Source: Prevotella sp.
Lineage (GTDB): Bacteria > Bacteroidota > Bacteroidia > Bacteroidales > Bacteroidaceae
Reading direction: 5' to 3'
Assembly: GCA_017447515.1 (NCBI GenBank)
Contig: JAFSNG010000006.1
Coordinates: 1 to 42,705, forward strand
Length of the DNA stretch: 42,705 bases
The notes under the pieces are model-generated. The model saw only the letters and a program-made list of their open reading frames with translations, did no database searches and had not been told where the DNA came from. Below, one piece after another: positions 40,643 to 42,705 of this stretch. Every line of letters starts with the position of its first letter. Within the stretch, counting starts at the first letter, position 1. The position numbers and the translations under genes were made by a program.

Positions 40643-41830
40643 TTAATGATGGAAAAGGCGAACACCGGTGAATGCCATAGCAATGCCGTATTTGTCGCAG
40701 GTCATAATAACATGATCGTCGCGAACCGAACCACCAGCCTGAGCAATGAACTCAACACCGCTCTTGTGGGCACGCTCGATATTGTCGCCGAAGGGGAAGA
40801 AAGCGTCAGAGCCCAGCGCCACCTTCGTATTCTTGGCAATCCATGCCTTCTTTTCTTCCAGTGTCAGCACCTCGGGCTGCTCAGTGAAGAACTGCTGCCA
40901 AGCACCGTCACGCAATACATCGTCGTGCTCGTCCTCAGAAATATATACGTCGATGGTGTTGTCGCGGTCGGCACGACGAATACCCTCCTTGAAGGGCAGT
41001 GCCATCACTTTCGGATGCTGGCGTAGCCACCAGATATCGGCCTTGTTACCTGCTAAGCGTGTGCAGTGGATGCGGCTCTGCTGACCAGCGCCGATACCGA
41101 TAGCCTGACCGTCTTTTACGTAGCACACCGAGTTTGACTGGGTATATTTCAACGTGATAAGAGCGATGATCAGGTCGCGTTTGGCATCAGCACTGAAAGT
41201 CTTGTTCTGTGTGAGGATATTTTCGAACAATGCAGGATCATCGAGTTTGATCTCGTTGCGGGCCTGTTCGAAGGTCACGCCGAAGCACTGCTTGCGCTCG
41301 ATGGGTTCGGGTTTGTACGACGGGTCAATCTTGATGACGTTGTACGTTCCCTTACGCTTGTCCTTCAGTATTTCGATAGCCTCGGCAGTGTAGTCGGGCG
41401 CAATGACACCGTCACTTACCTCACGCTTCAGCAGTAGGGCAGTGGTAGCGTCGCAGGTGTCGCTCAAAGCCACAAAGTCGCCATAGCTCGACATGCGGTC
41501 GGCACCGCGTGCACGAGCGTAAGCACAAGCAATCGCGCTGTCGTCCAAACCTTTGATGTCGTCAACGAAATAAATCTTTTTCAGCGTATCACTCAGAGGC
41601 AAGCCTACAGCAGCACCTGCAGGGCTCACATGTTTGAACGAAGCAGCAGCGGGCAGCCCCGTAGCAGCCTTCAGTTCCTTCACCAACTGCCACGCATTCA
41701 GTGCGTCGAGGAAGTTGATGTAGCCAGGGCGGCCGTTAATCACTTCGATGGGTAACTCGCCCTCAGTCATAAAGATACGCGAGGGCTTCTGATTGGGATT
41801 ACATCCGTACTTAAGTGCTAATTCTTTCAT
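40643..41830 (-). CDS. AICAR formyltransferase (monofunctional, PurH C-terminal type)
   Basis: Formylates AICAR in purine synthesis. 395 residues from the ATG at 41830; upstream in-frame sequence overlaps the promoter and is not coding. It matches only the transformylase half of PurH: ASFKHVSPAGAAVGLPLS (catalytic Lys-His), RAGADR-like RARGADRMSSYGDF, SNSVCYVKDGQAIGIGAGQQSRI, and SDAFFPFGDNIE. The IMP cyclohydrolase domain of bifunctional PurH is missing, so cyclisation must come from another gene. Confidence 0.9.
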   Translation of the reverse strand: MKELALKYGCNPNQKPSRIFMTEGELPIEVINGRPGYINFLDALNAWQLVKELKAATGLPAAASFKHVSPAGAAVGLPLSDTLKKIYFVDDIKGLDDSAIACAYARARGADRMSSYGDFVALSDTCDATTALLLKREVSDGVIAPDYTAEAIEILKDKRKGTYNVIKIDPSYKPEPIERKQCFGVTFEQARNEIKLDDPALFENILTQNKTFSADAKRDLIIALITLKYTQSNSVCYVKDGQAIGIGAGQQSRIHCTRLAGNKADIWWLRQHPKVMALPFKEGIRRADRDNTIDVYISEDEHDDVLRDGAWQQFFTEQPEVLTLEEKKAWIAKNTKVALGSDAFFPFGDNIERAHKSGVEFIAQAGGSVRDDHVIMTCDKYGIAMAFTGVRLFHH

Positions 41831-41860
41831 TTGATTGCTATTTTTTTTTGTTTCTGGGTG

Positions 41861-41868
41861 CAAAGGTA
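41861..41868 (-). promoter_or_regulatory. -7 box of the AICAR formyltransferase promoter
   Basis: Minus strand TACCTTTG, 30 bases upstream of the ATG at 41830. This rules out the longer reading frame as the start. Confidence 0.7.
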
Positions 41869-41881
41869 CGAAAAAAAATCG

Positions 41882-41889
41882 TAACTTTG
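41882..41889 (+). promoter_or_regulatory. -7 box of the small gene at 41912
   Basis: TAACTTTG, 22 bases upstream of the ATG; divergent from the neighbouring promoter, the two -7 boxes being 13 bases apart. Confidence 0.65.
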
Positions 41890-41911
41890 CACCATTCTTA
41901 TGGAATAATGT

Positions 41912-42154
41912 ATGGAGAAAAAAAGACATGCACTGCGAAAACTGTTAGAGGCAGTAGAGAAAGAATTGTTGCAGAAGCCTAACCGCAAGACGCTGGACAG
42001 GCTGTCGTTGCTGGCTGGTTTCCAGGATTGGGAGTCGTTTCAGGAAACCCTGCATGGCGACTTAGGCGGCGAAACCATCTATGGCGGACACAAGCGTCCT
42101 AAAGAATCGTCAGAGATTGCAAACGACGAAAAGAAAAAAGAGACACCCAATTAG
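41912..42154 (+). CDS. Small charged protein of unknown function
   Basis: 80 residues: an amphipathic helical start (KKRHALRKLLEAVEKELLQKP), RKTLDRLSLLAGFQDWESFQETLHG, then an acidic/basic tail. Own promoter and terminator and a plausible helical fold argue that it is a real gene. The last codons and the TAG stop lie within the terminator hairpin. No family recognised. Confidence 0.72.
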   Translation: MEKKRHALRKLLEAVEKELLQKPNRKTLDRLSLLAGFQDWESFQETLHGDLGGETIYGGHKRPKESSEIANDEKKKETPN

Positions 42155-42170
42155 TGAGTGTCTCTTTTTT
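42134..42170. terminator. Bidirectional terminator between the small gene and rplS
   Basis: A 13-bp perfect stem (AAAAAAGAGACAC / GTGTCTCTTTTTT) around an 11-base loop; T-run on both strands, serving two convergent genes. Confidence 0.92.
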
Positions 42171-42195
42171 ATGTCGTGCAGGTAACGTCTCAGAA

Positions 42196-42564
42196 TTACT
42201 CAGCAGTAGCACGGGCACCGCTGCGCTTTTCCTTAATACGGGCAGCCTTACCAGTGAGCTTGCGCAGATAGTAAAGCTTAGCGCGACGAACCTTACCAAC
42301 CTTGTTCACTTCGATGCTTTCAATGTTGGGCGACTCGATGGGGAAGATACGCTCTACACCAACGGTGCCAGACATCTTGCGAACGGTAAAGCGCTTTTTG
42401 TCACCGTGACCGCAAATCTTGATGACTACGCCACGATAGAGCTGGATACGCTCCTTAGAACCCTCGATAATTTTGTAAGCGACAGTGATAGTGTCACCAG
42501 CCTTGAACTCTGGGAACTGCTTGCCGGTTGCAAATGCTTCTTCAGCAACTTTAATTAAATCCAT
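42196..42564 (-). CDS. rplS: 50S ribosomal protein L19
   Basis: 122 residues from the ATG at 42564 ([14 protein letters not shown]). Family motifs: [57 protein letters not shown], then [21 protein letters not shown]. The C-terminal SGARATAE extension is short. The longer upstream frame is the 5' leader, not protein. Monocistronic here, with a ~90-base leader. Confidence 0.97.
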   Translation of the reverse strand: MDLIKVAEEAFATGKQFPEFKAGDTITVAYKIIEGSKERIQLYRGVVIKICGHGDKKRFTVRKMSGTVGVERIFPIESPNIESIEVNKVGKVRRAKLYYLRKLTGKAARIKEKRSGARATAE

Positions 42565-42570
42565 TTTTCT

Positions 42571-42586
42571 TTTTAAACGTTTAAAA
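42571..42586. promoter_or_regulatory. Perfect palindrome in the rplS leader
   Basis: TTTTAAACGTTTAAAA, 16 bp, ending 7 bases before the rplS ATG. It could base-pair in the mRNA or be a protein site; with A/T-only arms it is weak as an RNA stem. Confidence 0.5.
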
Positions 42587-42660
42587 TTGTTGTATCGTTC
42601 CATGCGCAACATAACAGGCCTCTCGAGACTTCCTGCCAGCGATTACGCGGAAAGCGGCTG

Positions 42661-42668
42661 CAAAGGTA
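42661..42668 (-). promoter_or_regulatory. -7 box of the rplS promoter
   Basis: Minus strand TACCTTTG, giving a leader of about 90 bases before the rplS ATG. Confidence 0.65.
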
Positions 42669-42705
42669 CGAATAAATGAGCAAAAAACCAAGAAAAAAAA
42701 GAAAT

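Noticed and set aside
41831..41929. N-terminal extension of the AICAR formyltransferase frame
   Set aside because: It spans the -7 promoter box and would be untranscribed; the encoded residues are not family-like.

Overview
This 42.7-kb window reads as an ordinary chromosomal segment of a Bacteroidota bacterium, most likely a Prevotella-like member of the Bacteroidales. The evidence is: promoters of the TAnnTTTG (-7) / TTTG (-33) type with almost no Shine-Dalgarno sequences; an N-succinylornithine-type carbamoyltransferase; the type IX secretion protein PorQ; a GH53 galactanase ending in a Prevotella-style GLYI..NGRKV tail; and the parA-parB-DUF5683-mltD-rsh gene order. No prophage, insertion sequence, CRISPR array or integrative element is visible.

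Layout. 1-7073 (+): 3' part of an alpha-2-macroglobulin-like gene, DUF1573 lipid/periplasmic-type protein, meaB, ispH. 7077-8734 (-): porQ-cmk, divergent from 8839-12398 (+): tonB-like gene, polyprenyl synthase, tatD, tRNA-Ser(GGA), vanW-like gene. 12399-12900 is the only long stretch without an intact gene; it holds a decayed relic and a pair of direct repeats. 12901-14097 (+) is L-serine ammonia-lyase. tRNA-Pro(CGG) follows on the minus strand. 23057-14385 (-) is one nine-gene run for arginine and proline synthesis: argD, proC, xre-cupin regulator, acyl-CoA synthetase, yraN, proB, proA, argF', threonine aldolase. 26462-23156 (-) is a small PqqD-like gene overlapping a large protein with two receiver-like domains and a PEP/pyruvate-binding domain. 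26721-30274 (+): DASS transporter, gdhA, rlpA. 30731-30210 (-) is a glycine-zipper lipoprotein overlapping rlpA tail to tail. 39030-30863 (-): parA, parB, DUF5683, mltD, rsh, pectinesterase, esterase/HAD fusion. 41830-39118 (-): AICAR formyltransferase, a small basic protein, GH53 galactanase. 41912-42154 (+) is a small protein gene, and 42564-42196 (-) is rplS.

The most unusual signal is not a gene. At least twelve places carry short, strictly periodic tandem repeats (mostly 7 bp, once 8 bp, once 10 bp). All ten intergenic cases lie between co-directional genes, directly at or after the stop codon of the upstream gene, and in six the stop codon is itself part of the repeat. Two more copies lie in frame inside cmk and tatD. 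The repeat words fall into a few families (CATCWTA, TCTCACC, CTYTCAA, TTRTCAA and others) that recur at unrelated loci. A second dispersed element is a 18-21 bp hairpin with different stems but the same TTCTC loop, found once between genes and twice inside coding sequence. These two element types look like small mobile or recurrently generated sequences that shape operon junctions in this genome.

Other points of interest: an inverted-repeat operator candidate in the gdhA promoter, a 13-nt identical leader before the two pectin-related enzyme genes, a probably inactive HAD domain fused to a YqiA-like hydrolase, a Ser at the specificity position of the carbamoyltransferase, and a lysine/arginine-rich tail on the lytic transglycosylase.
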